From JACMLD01 sp039919885 (GTDB taxonomy: Bacteria > Bacteroidota > Bacteroidia > Chitinophagales > Chitinophagaceae), in NCBI GenBank assembly GCA_039919885.1, contig JBDSEV010000055.1, forward strand, positions 49,700 to 113,699: 64,000 bases of DNA, written 5' to 3'. The notes beneath the pieces were generated by a model that was given only the letters and a program-made list of their open reading frames with translations, searched no databases and was not told the origin of the DNA. Below are positions 43,434 to 52,552 of this stretch, in pieces. Position 1 is the stretch's first letter. The number at the start of each line of letters is the position of its first letter. The translations under genes were made by a program, and so were the position numbers.

Positions 43434-45712
43434 CACCCGTGTACCCCATAAAAATTATTTGCCTTGTTTGGTTGTGTTCATTCTTTGTTTCAACGCTTTA
43501 TGCGCAGCAGAAAAATGTGAGTGGTATCGTAACTGACAGCACCAGCAATAGTCCGCTGGCAGGTGCAACCATCCTGCTTTCCCCCGGCAATGTAATAATT
43601 GTTACAAACGATGACGGCAGGTTTTTGTACCCCACCGGCGTTGTTAGTATCAGTGAAATAACGGTTACCGCAGTTGGCTTTGCGTTAAAAACAATACCTA
43701 TACAGGAAAATTCCGGCAAGCTAACGTTTCGCATGTGCCCGAGACGCGTAGAACTGGCTGATGTTGTAATCAGGGCCACGGCTGTGAACCCAACAAAAGT
43801 TATCAGCGATATGGATATTAAGATGCGCGGCATTTCTAATTCACAGGAAGTATTACGGATTGTGCCCGGCCTTTTTATTGGGCAGCACCAGGGCGGTGGA
43901 AAAGCAGAACAGATTTTTTTAAGGGGGTTTGATGCGGACCATGGCACAGATGTTAGCATAAGCGCGGATGGCATTCCGGTTAATATGGTGTCTCATGCGC
44001 ATGGGCAGGGTTATGCAGACAGTCACTTTATCATTCCGGAGACCATTGAAAAAGTAGATTTTGGAAAAGGCCCTTACGAACCTTCCAAAGGCGATTTCTC
44101 AACAGCGGGTTACCTCAACTTTCATACACGCTCAGCGCTAAAAGACAATCTCCTTAAATTGGAAGCGGGCCAGTATGGTACATGGAGGGGACTGGCAATG
44201 ATAAATCTATTAAAGCGCACTAATAGCAGCGCCAGGCAATCGTGGTATGCCGCTTCAGAATATAGTTACAGCAACAGCTACTTTGACAATCCACAACGTT
44301 TTAAAAGATTTAACCTGTTTACTAAATATACCGGCAACTTATCAGATCGTAATATCATTTCTGTCACCGCGTCTACATTGCACAGCTCGTGGTTGGCTTC
44401 GGGCCAAATACCGGAACGTGCTGTTGAGGAAGGACTCGTGGGGTTTTACGGAGCCCTCGACCCCAATGAAGGAGGAATTACTTCGCGTACTAACGTAAGT
44501 GTCGAGTTATCGTCACACTTAAAGAACGGCGGCCAGTTAAAGAACCAATTGTATTTTACACATTACACGTTCGACCTGCATTCCAATTTCACTTTTTTCC
44601 TGCTTGATTCTGTGAATGGTGACGAAATAAGGCAAATGGAAAAAAGAAATCTTTTTGGGTACCATGGAAGTTATCATCACCAGTCGCAAATAGGTGCAAC
44701 AAAATTCGTCACTAACATTGGCATTGACACCCGGGTTGACCTTACCAGCAATACAAAATTAGAACATACCCTCAACCGTTTCACCGTCCTCAATCTTAGC
44801 AAATGGGGTAATATAGGAGAACTTGGAGCCGGTGCCTATGCTAAGACAGCCGTAAAATTTACCGGCCGTTTTACCCTAAACGCAGGCATACGTTTCGATC
44901 AGTTTTACTATCGCTACAACAATAAGCTTGGCTCCGATACTACACTCCCCGGTATTGGAATCTATAAAGCCGGCAATAACATCTTTAGTCCTAAGATCTC
45001 GCTGTTCTACCAGGCAGCCAGCAATACGGCAATCTACTTGTCGACCGGGAAAGGCTTTCACACTAATGATGCACGGGTAGTAGTGGCTGCACGGCATTTA
45101 AAAACATTGCCGGCAGTTTACGCTACAGACCTGGGCATTATTATGAAACCCGTGGCAAACCTGATATTGCATGCCGTTGCATGGTATAGCTACCTGCAGC
45201 AGGAATATGTGTATGGCGGAGATGGGGGAACTGTAGAATTCAGTGGAAAAACGAGGCGACTGGGCCTCGATGTCTCCGGCAGGTACCAGTTATTACAATC
45301 CATTTATATTGATTTGGACATGAATTATGCGCATGGCCGCGCCATTGGTTTGGAAAAAGGAAAGGGCTACATTCCACTGGCACCGGTGCTAAGCAGTACC
45401 GGCGGCATTACGTATACCAATAAAAATGGTTTCAACGGCAGCCTCCGATACCGTTATCTCGCGAAGCGCCCCGCCAATGAAGAATATAGTTTAACCTGTG
45501 AAGGCTATTTCGTAAATGACCTTGTTATAAATTACACAAAGCCAAAATACGAAATAGGCATCATCGTCAACAATGTTTTCAATACAACCTGGAAAGAAAC
45601 GCAGTTTGATGCTGATACGCGGCTGCGCCATGAGAAAAATTCAACCGAAGGAATATCGTTTACGGCCGGCACCAAATTCTTTGCAAAATTTAGCGTGAGT
45701 TACCTGTTTTAA
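43430..45712 (+). CDS. TonB-dependent outer-membrane receptor, probably for cobalt
   Basis: A 760-residue receptor with signal peptide (IICLVWLCSFFVSTLYAQ), a carboxypeptidase-like regulatory domain (VSGIVTDSTSNSPLAGATIL, about residues 28-105), a plug domain (VLRIVPGLFIGQHQGGGKAE, IFLRGFDADHGTDV) and a 22-strand-type barrel that ends in aromatic Phe. The plug is rich in His (ADHGTD, MVSHAHGQGYADSH), suiting a metal ligand. It is the last gene of the cluster and translationally coupled to the ferredoxin, so it most likely carries cobalt, free or chelated, through the outer membrane for NiCoT to import. Confidence 0.92.
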   Translation: MTPVYPIKIICLVWLCSFFVSTLYAQQKNVSGIVTDSTSNSPLAGATILLSPGNVIIVTNDDGRFLYPTGVVSISEITVTAVGFALKTIPIQENSGKLTFRMCPRRVELADVVIRATAVNPTKVISDMDIKMRGISNSQEVLRIVPGLFIGQHQGGGKAEQIFLRGFDADHGTDVSISADGIPVNMVSHAHGQGYADSHFIIPETIEKVDFGKGPYEPSKGDFSTAGYLNFHTRSALKDNLLKLEAGQYGTWRGLAMINLLKRTNSSARQSWYAASEYSYSNSYFDNPQRFKRFNLFTKYTGNLSDRNIISVTASTLHSSWLASGQIPERAVEEGLVGFYGALDPNEGGITSRTNVSVELSSHLKNGGQLKNQLYFTHYTFDLHSNFTFFLLDSVNGDEIRQMEKRNLFGYHGSYHHQSQIGATKFVTNIGIDTRVDLTSNTKLEHTLNRFTVLNLSKWGNIGELGAGAYAKTAVKFTGRFTLNAGIRFDQFYYRYNNKLGSDTTLPGIGIYKAGNNIFSPKISLFYQAASNTAIYLSTGKGFHTNDARVVVAARHLKTLPAVYATDLGIIMKPVANLILHAVAWYSYLQQEYVYGGDGGTVEFSGKTRRLGLDVSGRYQLLQSIYIDLDMNYAHGRAIGLEKGKGYIPLAPVLSSTGGITYTNKNGFNGSLRYRYLAKRPANEEYSLTCEGYFVNDLVINYTKPKYEIGIIVNNVFNTTWKETQFDADTRLRHEKNSTEGISFTAGTKFFAKFSVSYLF

Positions 45713-45999
45713 CAGTGTACACCAGCGGCTAAGATCAACAAACCTTTGATTAATTTATATTGATGTGGTAGTTAGAGCGCCAGCCGCTTACAGCAAAAAA
45801 TAAATATGGTTTTGCAAGCCAGGGGATAAGAAAAATAATCTCGTTATCATGCCACCACATGCAACGATTCTTTCTTAGTTGGTTTTGGTTTACACAAATA
45901 CTGTTGTTTCTACAACGGTATTTTTTTTACGCGTTTATAAGATCACAAAAAATCCTGCAGGATTGATAACCGCAGGATTTTTTTTTCTAGATGGCCAGA
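45713..45999. other. Intergenic region between convergent genes
   Basis: No gene is seen. A bidirectional terminator lies at its right end, next to dps. The rest is AT-rich without motifs I recognise. Confidence 0.6.
45951..45987 (+). terminator. Bidirectional terminator between the TonB receptor gene and dps
   Basis: AATCCTGC (45951-45958) and GCAGGATT (45972-45979) form the stem, followed by a run of T on the plus strand and preceded by a run of A that gives a T run on the minus strand. It can serve both convergent genes. Confidence 0.85.
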
Positions 46000-46473
46000 C
46001 TAACGCAAGTGTGCTTTTAGCATCCAGGCCATTTTTTCGTGTATTTCAACCAGCCCGGTGATAAAATCACTGGTGCCCGCATCGTGCAACTTCCCTGCCA
46101 TGGGTATAATATTTTCCCTGAAATGAATAATAACACTTTCATGATCAGTAAGCAAAGAAGTAATAAATCCTTCTGCATCATTTTTTTCCATGGTTTGTTC
46201 GGTCAGGTGCGTTAACTGTAAAAAAAGCGCCAGTGTACCCGGTGCATAATGGCCAAGACTTCGTATTCTTTCGGCAATATCGTCAACAATCTGATCCAGC
46301 TGCTGGTACTGCTCTTCAAAGAACTTATGCTTATTGTAAAAATCCGGGCCTTCAATATTCCAATGCGCATTGCGCGTTTTGGTATACAGTACAAACTCAT
46401 CTGCCAATAATCCATTAAGCAGGTGTGCCACTTCTTTTAAGTCTTTTTGGTCGATGCCGATTGATGTTATCAT
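46000..46473 (-). CDS. dps: Dps-family DNA-protecting ferritin-like protein
   Basis: This 157-residue mini-ferritin has the inter-subunit ferroxidase ligands in the canonical spacing: His37 (NAHWNIEGPDF), His49, Asp64 and Glu68 (IVDDIAERI). Dps dodecamers oxidise Fe2+ with H2O2, store iron and shield DNA in starvation or oxidative stress. It is a single gene with its own terminator. Confidence 0.95.
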   Translation of the reverse strand: MITSIGIDQKDLKEVAHLLNGLLADEFVLYTKTRNAHWNIEGPDFYNKHKFFEEQYQQLDQIVDDIAERIRSLGHYAPGTLALFLQLTHLTEQTMEKNDAEGFITSLLTDHESVIIHFRENIIPMAGKLHDAGTSDFITGLVEIHEKMAWMLKAHLR

Positions 46474-46510
46474 GTGATTAAATTTTACGAAAGAAAATTG
46501 TGATCGATTC

Positions 46511-47524
46511 TCACCAGCTCAAATAAATTGATATATTCCCCACTTCATGATTATAGGTACCAGACAATAATGCAGTAGAAGCGTTTTGGTTTAAGGAAAA
46601 CCCGATATGTCTATGCACAATAACAAACCCTAAATTAATCGCATATACCAGCGGGCTCAGCTCCGAAAGATGCAATGAGTCAGCCAACGGCCCTCTTGCA
46701 TTCAATTTACGCCCTTGAAAGGGCTTACAATTTGGTTGCACCAACGCATTACTCAACTGCCATTTAATTTCCGGCTTTATAATAAAGTAAGCCTGGGTAC
46801 GATGCTTATCCTTTGTTGAACTATACTGACTAATAATGCCAGAAAAATACCGGTTCAACTTTCCCAGACGAATCATTGGATAGATAGTAATTGAGTTTTG
46901 GTAAGTTCCTGCCTGCGCCTGGCCACCCAATATTATTTCGGCATTTTTGCCAAACCCAATTACTTGTTTTTCCACCGTAAAATTGATATTTGCCAGCAAC
47001 TTACCAGGCAACTCATTATTCCATCCCATCGGTTGCTGGTAGCCAATTAAATGGTGAATAAACGATTGTATTTGCCTCGCCCCGGAAGCGGCACCACGCA
47101 CGCCCAGTAATAATTCTGTTTGAAAACCAATCTTTTTCACAGGATTGCTGGAATAAAACCCCCGGGAAAAAATCAACGCGCCAGCGTAGGGATAATCTTT
47201 ATACTGCATGTTACGCGCTGAAATATTGTTTGGCGTAAACATCAATTGAGCGATGCCAATTGAATTAACGTTGACGACGTTATTTCCAGGCGTCGGCAGT
47301 AAACTATTTAATCTCCCACTTTTATTCCTTTTTCGCTCGTAAAAAAAGTCGAATTTCGTCCCGTTTGTGTAAGCGTTGTCCGTTCCGCAGCCCCTGTAAT
47401 TAAGGAAATCGTTGTCTTCAAAAATGCGCAATAGCGTTGATGCCTGTTGCTCCTGCCCCCAGGCCCGCCCAATGATGATTGCCTGGAGGCAAACACAACT
47501 CATAAACAATAACAATGCTTTCAT
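46511..47524 (-). CDS. LpxR-family (DUF2219) lipid A deacylase-like outer-membrane protein
   Basis: A 337-residue beta-barrel with a signal peptide (LLLFMSCVCLQAIIIGRAWG). The segments LLRIFEDNDFLNYRG, DNAYTNGTKFDFFY and YKDYPYAGALIF match LpxR, where Asn and Asp of the NDF and the YTNG motif form the calcium-dependent active site that removes the 3'-linked acyl chains of lipid A. An active-site His would be expected in the barrel; HRHIGFS near the end is not at the usual place, so activity is not certain. A clear promoter lies upstream. Confidence 0.85.
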   Translation of the reverse strand: MKALLLFMSCVCLQAIIIGRAWGQEQQASTLLRIFEDNDFLNYRGCGTDNAYTNGTKFDFFYERKRNKSGRLNSLLPTPGNNVVNVNSIGIAQLMFTPNNISARNMQYKDYPYAGALIFSRGFYSSNPVKKIGFQTELLLGVRGAASGARQIQSFIHHLIGYQQPMGWNNELPGKLLANINFTVEKQVIGFGKNAEIILGGQAQAGTYQNSITIYPMIRLGKLNRYFSGIISQYSSTKDKHRTQAYFIIKPEIKWQLSNALVQPNCKPFQGRKLNARGPLADSLHLSELSPLVYAINLGFVIVHRHIGFSLNQNASTALLSGTYNHEVGNISIYLSW

Positions 47525-47555
47525 ACCGCGGTAAATAACTCCTTGCTAATGGAAG

Positions 47556-47586
47556 CAAAGGTATTTTTCGCTTCAACCCTGGTCAA
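47556..47586 (-). promoter_or_regulatory. Promoter of the LpxR-like gene
   Basis: On the minus strand, TTG (47586-47584), a 20-base spacer, then TACCTTTG (47563-47556), a perfect TAnnTTTG match. Transcription would start about 25 bases before the ATG at 47524. Confidence 0.65.
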
Positions 47587-47729
47587 TGGATAATTGCTGC
47601 ATTTTGTTGCATTTTTCAGGAGACACAATTTCCCCATCCATGAAAAAGCCACCATCAGCAGCGATAGGTACAAGTGTTTACCAGCGGAGGTTTCGTAATT
47701 TTAGCATGCAAAGATTTAAATTATCTCCA

Positions 47730-48353
47730 ATGGCAAAAAATTATCCGGTACTTGCATTCACAGAAGAAATAAAAAAACTCCAGGAGCGGTTGGGCAGCAG
47801 GGCTGCTTATGCGCGGCTGGAGAAAAATACCTATACAGATGGCCTGACAGATTATGAACAATCGTTCATCAGCCAACGAGATAGTTTCTACATGGCGACC
47901 ATTGGTGAAAATGGATTCCCCTATATACAGCACAGGGGTGGCCCAAAAGGATTTATGAAAGTATTAGATTCAAAGAAATTGGGCATCATCGACTTCCGGG
48001 GCAACGCACAATACATAAGCGTAGGCAATATAGCAACGCACCATAATGCGGCGCTGATACTTCTGGATTATCCGTCGAGGGCACGGCTGAAACTCTATAC
48101 AAAAGTGAGTATTGTAGAATTGAAAGATGACCCTGCATTGTACAGCCTGCTCGATTTGCCCGGGTACAAATTCCACCCGGAACGAATGATGGTTTTTGAT
48201 ATTGAAGCCTACGACTGGAATTGCCAGCAACATATTACACCAAGATATACAGCCGATGATCTCAAGGAAGTTTTTGCTGGCCAGGCAGCACACATTAAAA
48301 AATTAGAAGCAGAAATCAAATTGTTAAAATCCAAACAAAATAAAGACACATAA
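47730..48353 (+). CDS. Pyridoxamine 5'-phosphate oxidase-fold flavoprotein
   Basis: About 207 residues with the PNPOx-like split barrel: DSFYMATIGENGFPYIQHRG, then FMKVLDSKKLGIIDFRGNAQ and ALILLDYPSRARLKLYTK. It binds FMN or F420-like cofactors and reduces or oxidises small molecules; the substrate is unknown. It ends in a predicted coiled-coil (AAHIKKLEAEIKLLKSKQ), seen in many of its relatives. ATG 47730 is chosen; the open frame from 47586 overlaps the divergent LpxR promoter. Confidence 0.82.
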   Translation: MAKNYPVLAFTEEIKKLQERLGSRAAYARLEKNTYTDGLTDYEQSFISQRDSFYMATIGENGFPYIQHRGGPKGFMKVLDSKKLGIIDFRGNAQYISVGNIATHHNAALILLDYPSRARLKLYTKVSIVELKDDPALYSLLDLPGYKFHPERMMVFDIEAYDWNCQQHITPRYTADDLKEVFAGQAAHIKKLEAEIKLLKSKQNKDT

Positions 48354-48389
48354 TCCATCTTTTATACCATTCTTTACCTTGTTTATCCA

Positions 48390-48420
48390 TTGTTATCTGT
48401 CTCTTGTGATGGTAGTTTTG
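48390..48420 (+). promoter_or_regulatory. Promoter of the AhpD-DUF302-SDR operon
   Basis: TTG (48390-48392), a 20-base spacer and TAGTTTTG (48413-48420), a perfect TAnnTTTG element. Transcription would start near 48427, leaving a leader of about 15 bases before ATG 48441. Confidence 0.75.
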
Positions 48421-48440
48421 CTTAAAATAAGCATTCCGCA

Positions 48441-48977
48441 ATGAAAACGATTCAGGTGCCCACAAGAGAAATAGTTAGTATAGATGCACAATTGCTTTTT
48501 GACCAGGTACAAAAAAGAATGGGTAAGGTGCCGAATCTTTATGCGACTGTTGGTTACTCCGCTGTCGCGTTGAAGGCACTGCTCACGTTGAATGATATAT
48601 TGAGCCACAGCAAATTCACCGCAACGGAAAGAGAAGTGATTTCGCTTGCTGTCTCCGAAGTAAACAACTGTAATTATTGTATTGCCGCTCATACAATGAC
48701 CGGAAAGATGAAGGGGCTGTCAGAAGAAGACGTCACTGCTGCCAGGTATGGCCGGGCAGCCAATCCAAAGTTGAATACGGTAGCTCAACTAGCAAAATCA
48801 ATTGCAGCAAACAAAGGTGACGCTGACAAAGATTTGCTGGAAGATTTCTTTGCAGCGGGTTACCAGGCTTCTGATCTGATGGAATTAGTTGGATTGATCA
48901 TAGCGATAACCTTTACCAATTATGTGTATGTGTTAACGGGTGTTCCGATCGACTTCCCCCAACCATCGCTGGTATGA
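48441..48977 (+). CDS. AhpD-like carboxymuconolactone decarboxylase-family peroxidase
   Basis: A 178-residue alkylhydroperoxidase-core protein with the active-site motif CNYC (C77, C80) and the following His84, preceded by Glu in SEVNNCNYCIAAHTMTG. Members reduce peroxides or act as carboxymuconolactone decarboxylases; the intact CxxC supports the peroxidase type. It overlaps the DUF302 gene by ATGA. Confidence 0.9.
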   Translation: MKTIQVPTREIVSIDAQLLFDQVQKRMGKVPNLYATVGYSAVALKALLTLNDILSHSKFTATEREVISLAVSEVNNCNYCIAAHTMTGKMKGLSEEDVTAARYGRAANPKLNTVAQLAKSIAANKGDADKDLLEDFFAAGYQASDLMELVGLIIAITFTNYVYVLTGVPIDFPQPSLV

Positions 48978-49459
48978 AAGTAAACAGACGTGATTTTGCC
49001 AAGCAACTGGCGGTGGCTTGTATATGGCCACTTTTACCACTTCAAAACACAATTATGCAACCTGTAAATGGCGTAATTACATTGGCAAGCCCATTTGGTG
49101 TAAAGGAAACGATTGACCGATTGCAGGTGTTTTTGCTCGAACAAGGAGCAACTGTTTATGCCAGGATCGACCAGCAAAAAGAAGTTGAAAAAACCGGCCA
49201 GCAATTGCATCCACTTGAGTTCCTCCTGTTTGGCAATCCAAAAGCGGGCGGTCCGCTGATGCAGCGGAATATGCTTATTGCTCTTGATCTTCCACTCAAA
49301 ATAATTGCCTGGGAGGATTTATCCGGTAAGACTTTCGTCGCTTTCAATGACCCCGGGTACATGGAAAAAAAATACGCGTTGACAAAACAAACAGCCGCAC
49401 CTTTTGATATCGGAACACTTATCCTCAAATCATTAAACTTACAATCACCTAAACAATAG
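48974..49459 (+). CDS. Exported DUF302 protein
   Basis: A 161-residue protein with a Tat-like leader (NRRDFAKQLAVACIWPLLPL) and a DUF302 domain: GVKETIDRLQVFLLEQGATV, FLLFGNPKAGGPLMQRN, LPLKIIAWEDLSGKTFVAFN. DUF302 has a small alpha/beta fold of unknown activity, often found with redox genes. It lies between the AhpD and SDR genes. Confidence 0.85.
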   Translation: MKVNRRDFAKQLAVACIWPLLPLQNTIMQPVNGVITLASPFGVKETIDRLQVFLLEQGATVYARIDQQKEVEKTGQQLHPLEFLLFGNPKAGGPLMQRNMLIALDLPLKIIAWEDLSGKTFVAFNDPGYMEKKYALTKQTAAPFDIGTLILKSLNLQSPKQ

Positions 49460-49463
49460 TATC

Positions 49464-50201
49464 ATGGGACATAAACTAAAAGACAAAGTCGCCGTAATTA
49501 CCGGTGCCACCAGCGGCATGGCACTTGCAACAGCTAAATTATTTGCGAAAGAAGGGGCGTACGTCTTCATCACGGGTAGGCGGCAGAAGGAGCTCGATGA
49601 AGCCGTGAAAGCGATCGGCAGCAATGCAGCTGGCGTTCGTGCAGATTCCGCAAAACCGGAAGACCTTGACAAATTATTTAAATTCGTTAAAGAAAAAAGG
49701 GGATCGATTGACATTCTGTTTGCCAGCGCAGGAGTTGGGGATTTTGGCGTTCCGATTGGAGCCGTTACCGATGAAATATATGCCAGGACTTTTGACGTTA
49801 ATGTGAAAGGGACCCTGTTCACCGTTCAAAAAGCCCTGCCTTTGTTAAAAGATGGTGCTTCTATCATTATGACGGGCTCAATTGCAGCAGTGAAAGGATT
49901 TGCCGGGATGGGCGTTTACAATGCGAGCAAGGCGGCCGTCCGATCATTCGCACGCACCTGGACAGTGGAACTGAAAGACCGAAAAATCAGGGTAAATGTA
50001 ATCAGCCCGGGCACAATTGACACCGGCACTTTTGAAGGTATCGCGCCCGAAGTAAAAGAATCTTTTGTTGCCCAGATTCCGTTGGGGCGCATTGGGGAGC
50101 CCGAAGACATCGCAAACGCAGCATTGTTTCTCGCATCTTCCGATTCAAGTTTCATTACTGGAATTGAATTGTTTGTTGACGGTGGAACAGCGCAGATATA
50201 A
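49464..50201 (+). CDS. Short-chain dehydrogenase/reductase
   Basis: A 245-residue SDR with the NAD(P)-binding site TGATSGMALATAK (Met and Ala stand in place of the usual Ile-Gly), catalytic Ser139, Tyr152 and Lys156 (YNASK), and the closing FITGIELFVDGG. An Arg-rich GRRQKEL after strand 2 favours NADP. It resembles Fab-type and glucose dehydrogenase-type SDRs; the substrate is unknown. It ends the operon that starts at 48441. Confidence 0.92.
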   Translation: MGHKLKDKVAVITGATSGMALATAKLFAKEGAYVFITGRRQKELDEAVKAIGSNAAGVRADSAKPEDLDKLFKFVKEKRGSIDILFASAGVGDFGVPIGAVTDEIYARTFDVNVKGTLFTVQKALPLLKDGASIIMTGSIAAVKGFAGMGVYNASKAAVRSFARTWTVELKDRKIRVNVISPGTIDTGTFEGIAPEVKESFVAQIPLGRIGEPEDIANAALFLASSDSSFITGIELFVDGGTAQI

Positions 50202-50228
50202 CAACAAATACAACAAACTTTTTATGCT

Positions 50229-50423
50229 ATGTTCTTGGTAGTTTATAAAACGATTCTGAAGCGCATTCGCTTTGTATGCAATTTGTTTAATAAGAGACGA
50301 AAGAAAGCCAGTCGTGCGAAATCGAATTCAGACGCCGAGGTATTTGTCTATAACGGCAAAAAGTACGCAGGCAAAGCGGCAGTGAAATCCTTACAGCAAA
50401 AACTGGAAGTAGATGATTTGTAA
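50229..50423 (+). CDS. Small basic hypothetical protein
   Basis: The 64 residues have a short hydrophobic start, a strongly basic centre (NKRRKKASRAKSNSD) and a tail with VFVYNGKKYAGKAAVKSL. No domain is recognised. Position (28 bases after the SDR) and composition make it plausible, no more. Confidence 0.45.
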   Translation: MFLVVYKTILKRIRFVCNLFNKRRKKASRAKSNSDAEVFVYNGKKYAGKAAVKSLQQKLEVDDL

Positions 50424-50519
50424 AACCTTTTGCCACGCATTCTGGCAGTGTACCTGCGCAGTGGATAGAAATAGTTACCAGCAGGAAATCAGTTAATCTG
50501 CCAGAGCACTTTACAGGAT

Positions 50520-51056
50520 ATGAAAGCAAATTTCATAATAATACCAGCGTTCCTAATAGCATGTATTTGCAATGGCCAGTCTGCCGACAGTTTTCCGGTT
50601 CCCAAGGCACATGGAAACTACTTGTTTTACCTTCAGCGTACCCCCAATTCAAACACGGTTATTTATGAACTGAATTTAAAAAACGGCGCGGTTGATCCAG
50701 ACAACCCAGTGCATGTTTTTTGGATCCGCTATGCAGACAAAGGGCAACAACAAGAGCTGAACAGTATACAAAAAAAAATTGCCTATGGCATTCAAACTAA
50801 AAAACTTTCTGCAAGCCTGTACGAGATTAATATTGTCTCCTATAAAAAGTTAAAGATGTGGCTGGAAAATGCGCCCGGCGACAAATGGCTGGTATACACC
50901 TATATCAACGAAAAGAAAATAATAGTAACCAGTATTTTCGTAAAAATCAACGGTGGCACGTTCTGGGCACCAAAAATTGAATATGTAGAAATGCGCGGGA
51001 CAGACCCTGCAACAAATGAATTTACCAAAACCAGGTTCAACCTGGAAAATAATTGA
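50520..51056 (+). CDS. Exported DUF4833 protein
   Basis: A 178-residue protein with a signal peptide (IIIPAFLIACICNGQ) and the DUF4833 core: LFYLQRTPNSNTVIYELNL, HVFWIRYADKG, QKKIAYGIQ and APKIEYVEMRGTD. The family is mainly found in Bacteroidota and has no established function; it is probably periplasmic. Confidence 0.82.
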   Translation: MKANFIIIPAFLIACICNGQSADSFPVPKAHGNYLFYLQRTPNSNTVIYELNLKNGAVDPDNPVHVFWIRYADKGQQQELNSIQKKIAYGIQTKKLSASLYEINIVSYKKLKMWLENAPGDKWLVYTYINEKKIIVTSIFVKINGGTFWAPKIEYVEMRGTDPATNEFTKTRFNLENN

Positions 51057-51168
51057 GCAATCTATTGATAGGGTTAATTTGAAAATGCACTCCGGATTAA
51101 CCGGTGTTTCGATTGCCGTGTCAATTGAGATCCGGGTATAACTAGAAAACTATGTCAAAAAATAAGTT

Positions 51169-51555
51169 ATGACCGCTAATTTTGAAAATTTGCTGGACAA
51201 AAGCCTGGAGGAAATATGGAATGAACGTGACGATAGAAGAAGAATGGACGCCATAAAGAGAATATACCATCCCGACATCCTCTTTTATGAAAAAAATACT
51301 GAAGCGCCAATCAGCGGTTTTGATGCTATTAACACGCGAATTATTGAACTTTTTCAACACTGGCCCGCAGGCTTTGCTTTTCAGTTTAAAACGGGATCGG
51401 AAATTAACCATAATATCATAAAGAAATCGTGGACACTTGGTTTAACCGAAGCACCTCCATTCATTACAGGGATGGATATTGCCCTCGTTGAAAACGGATT
51501 GATAAAGGCATTGTACCTTTTTTTGAATAATCCGGTAGAAGATAACCGAAAATAA
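51169..51555 (+). CDS. NTF2-like/SnoaL family protein
   Basis: A 128-residue SnoaL-like protein. The N-terminal helix (LLDKSLEEIWNERDDRRRMD), then IKRIYHPDILFYE and GFDAINTRIIELFQHWPAGF are typical. The window holds several related small proteins (10512, 21474, 22906). No reaction is known. Confidence 0.78.
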   Translation: MTANFENLLDKSLEEIWNERDDRRRMDAIKRIYHPDILFYEKNTEAPISGFDAINTRIIELFQHWPAGFAFQFKTGSEINHNIIKKSWTLGLTEAPPFITGMDIALVENGLIKALYLFLNNPVEDNRK

Positions 51556-51745
51556 AGTCGGTCAGTTTTTCGCTTTTTAAAAAAGGCAAAAACAATGTGT
51601 GCACCCGAGAAAAAAAAGATAGGTGACTGCCTTGCAGGAAGCGATTGACTGGTTGAATCCGCCTGTGCGCCTCGATTAAGTGACCGTAATGGCAGATAGC
51701 ATTTCGTGGCTCCAGGGAGTTTCTAACTTTTAAAATAAATCACTC

Positions 51746-52255
51746 ATGTTAAAACCAAAAGTCAATAGTACTGATCACCACACTGGAAATACAGATGCCC
51801 TGGTTACCCTGGTAGAATTTGGCGATTTTGAATGTCCGCATTGTGGTGCCGCACACCCCCTTATACAGCGCTTGCTGAAGGAATTGGGAGACGAGCTACA
51901 CTTTGTATTCAGAAATTTTCCGCTAAAAGAGAGCCACCCACATGCTTATGGAGCTGCTATGGCAGCAGAAGCTGCGGGTAAACAAGGAAAGTTTTGGGAA
52001 ATGCACGACCTGCTATTTGAAAACCAGGGAATGTTAAGCGAAAAATTATTCATTTCTTTAGCCAGCAATTTGGGTCTCGACAAAGTTACATTTTTGAAAG
52101 ACTGCAAAAGTGAGGCGTTAGCCGCGATAATAGAAAGTGATTTTGAAAGTGGTATCCGAAGCGGTGTTAACGGAACGCCCGGTTTCTTTGTAAATGGCGT
52201 GCACGTATTGAATTACGATGGAACCTACCAATCGTTGCTGGACGCAGTAAAGTAA
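51746..52255 (+). CDS. Cytoplasmic DsbA-family protein 2
   Basis: A 169-residue thioredoxin-fold DsbA-like protein with active site CPHC (C30, C33; VEFGDFECPHCGAAH) and the cis-Pro loop NGTPGFFVNG. No signal peptide. It is the paralogue of the protein at 39943, whose active site reads CRHC. Confidence 0.88.
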   Translation: MLKPKVNSTDHHTGNTDALVTLVEFGDFECPHCGAAHPLIQRLLKELGDELHFVFRNFPLKESHPHAYGAAMAAEAAGKQGKFWEMHDLLFENQGMLSEKLFISLASNLGLDKVTFLKDCKSEALAAIIESDFESGIRSGVNGTPGFFVNGVHVLNYDGTYQSLLDAVK

Positions 52256-52552
52256 AATAATTTACTGGTGTTGTCATATATTCCCCGGCGCTGCTGGCAT
52301 ATCTCGATTCAGCTTCTCGCCAACCATATGGGCTCAATTAGGCATGTACCCGACAGGATTGCATTGATGCCTTAAAATAACGGCTAGTTAACCGTTACGT
52401 GCTATTACTCCATAAAACACTTACCACAATCGCCCATTGTGTAATTGAATGACCGCTTTGGGGTGCCTCCCAGGCATTTTATGTTATTGTACCCACACTT
52501 ACGCGAATCTTTTAACGGTACCATATTTGAACACGAGTAGCTAAACCAAAAT
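52256..52552. other. Intergenic region, nothing recognised
   Basis: No gene or RNA motif is seen. The only structure noted is a short palindrome just after the DsbA stop (AGTAAAATAATTTACT). Confidence 0.5.

Noticed and set aside
38202..45712. Cobalamin riboswitch controlling the TonB receptor
   Set aside because: The receptor gene overlaps the ferredoxin gene, leaving no leader, and no B12-box-like sequence was seen before the cluster.
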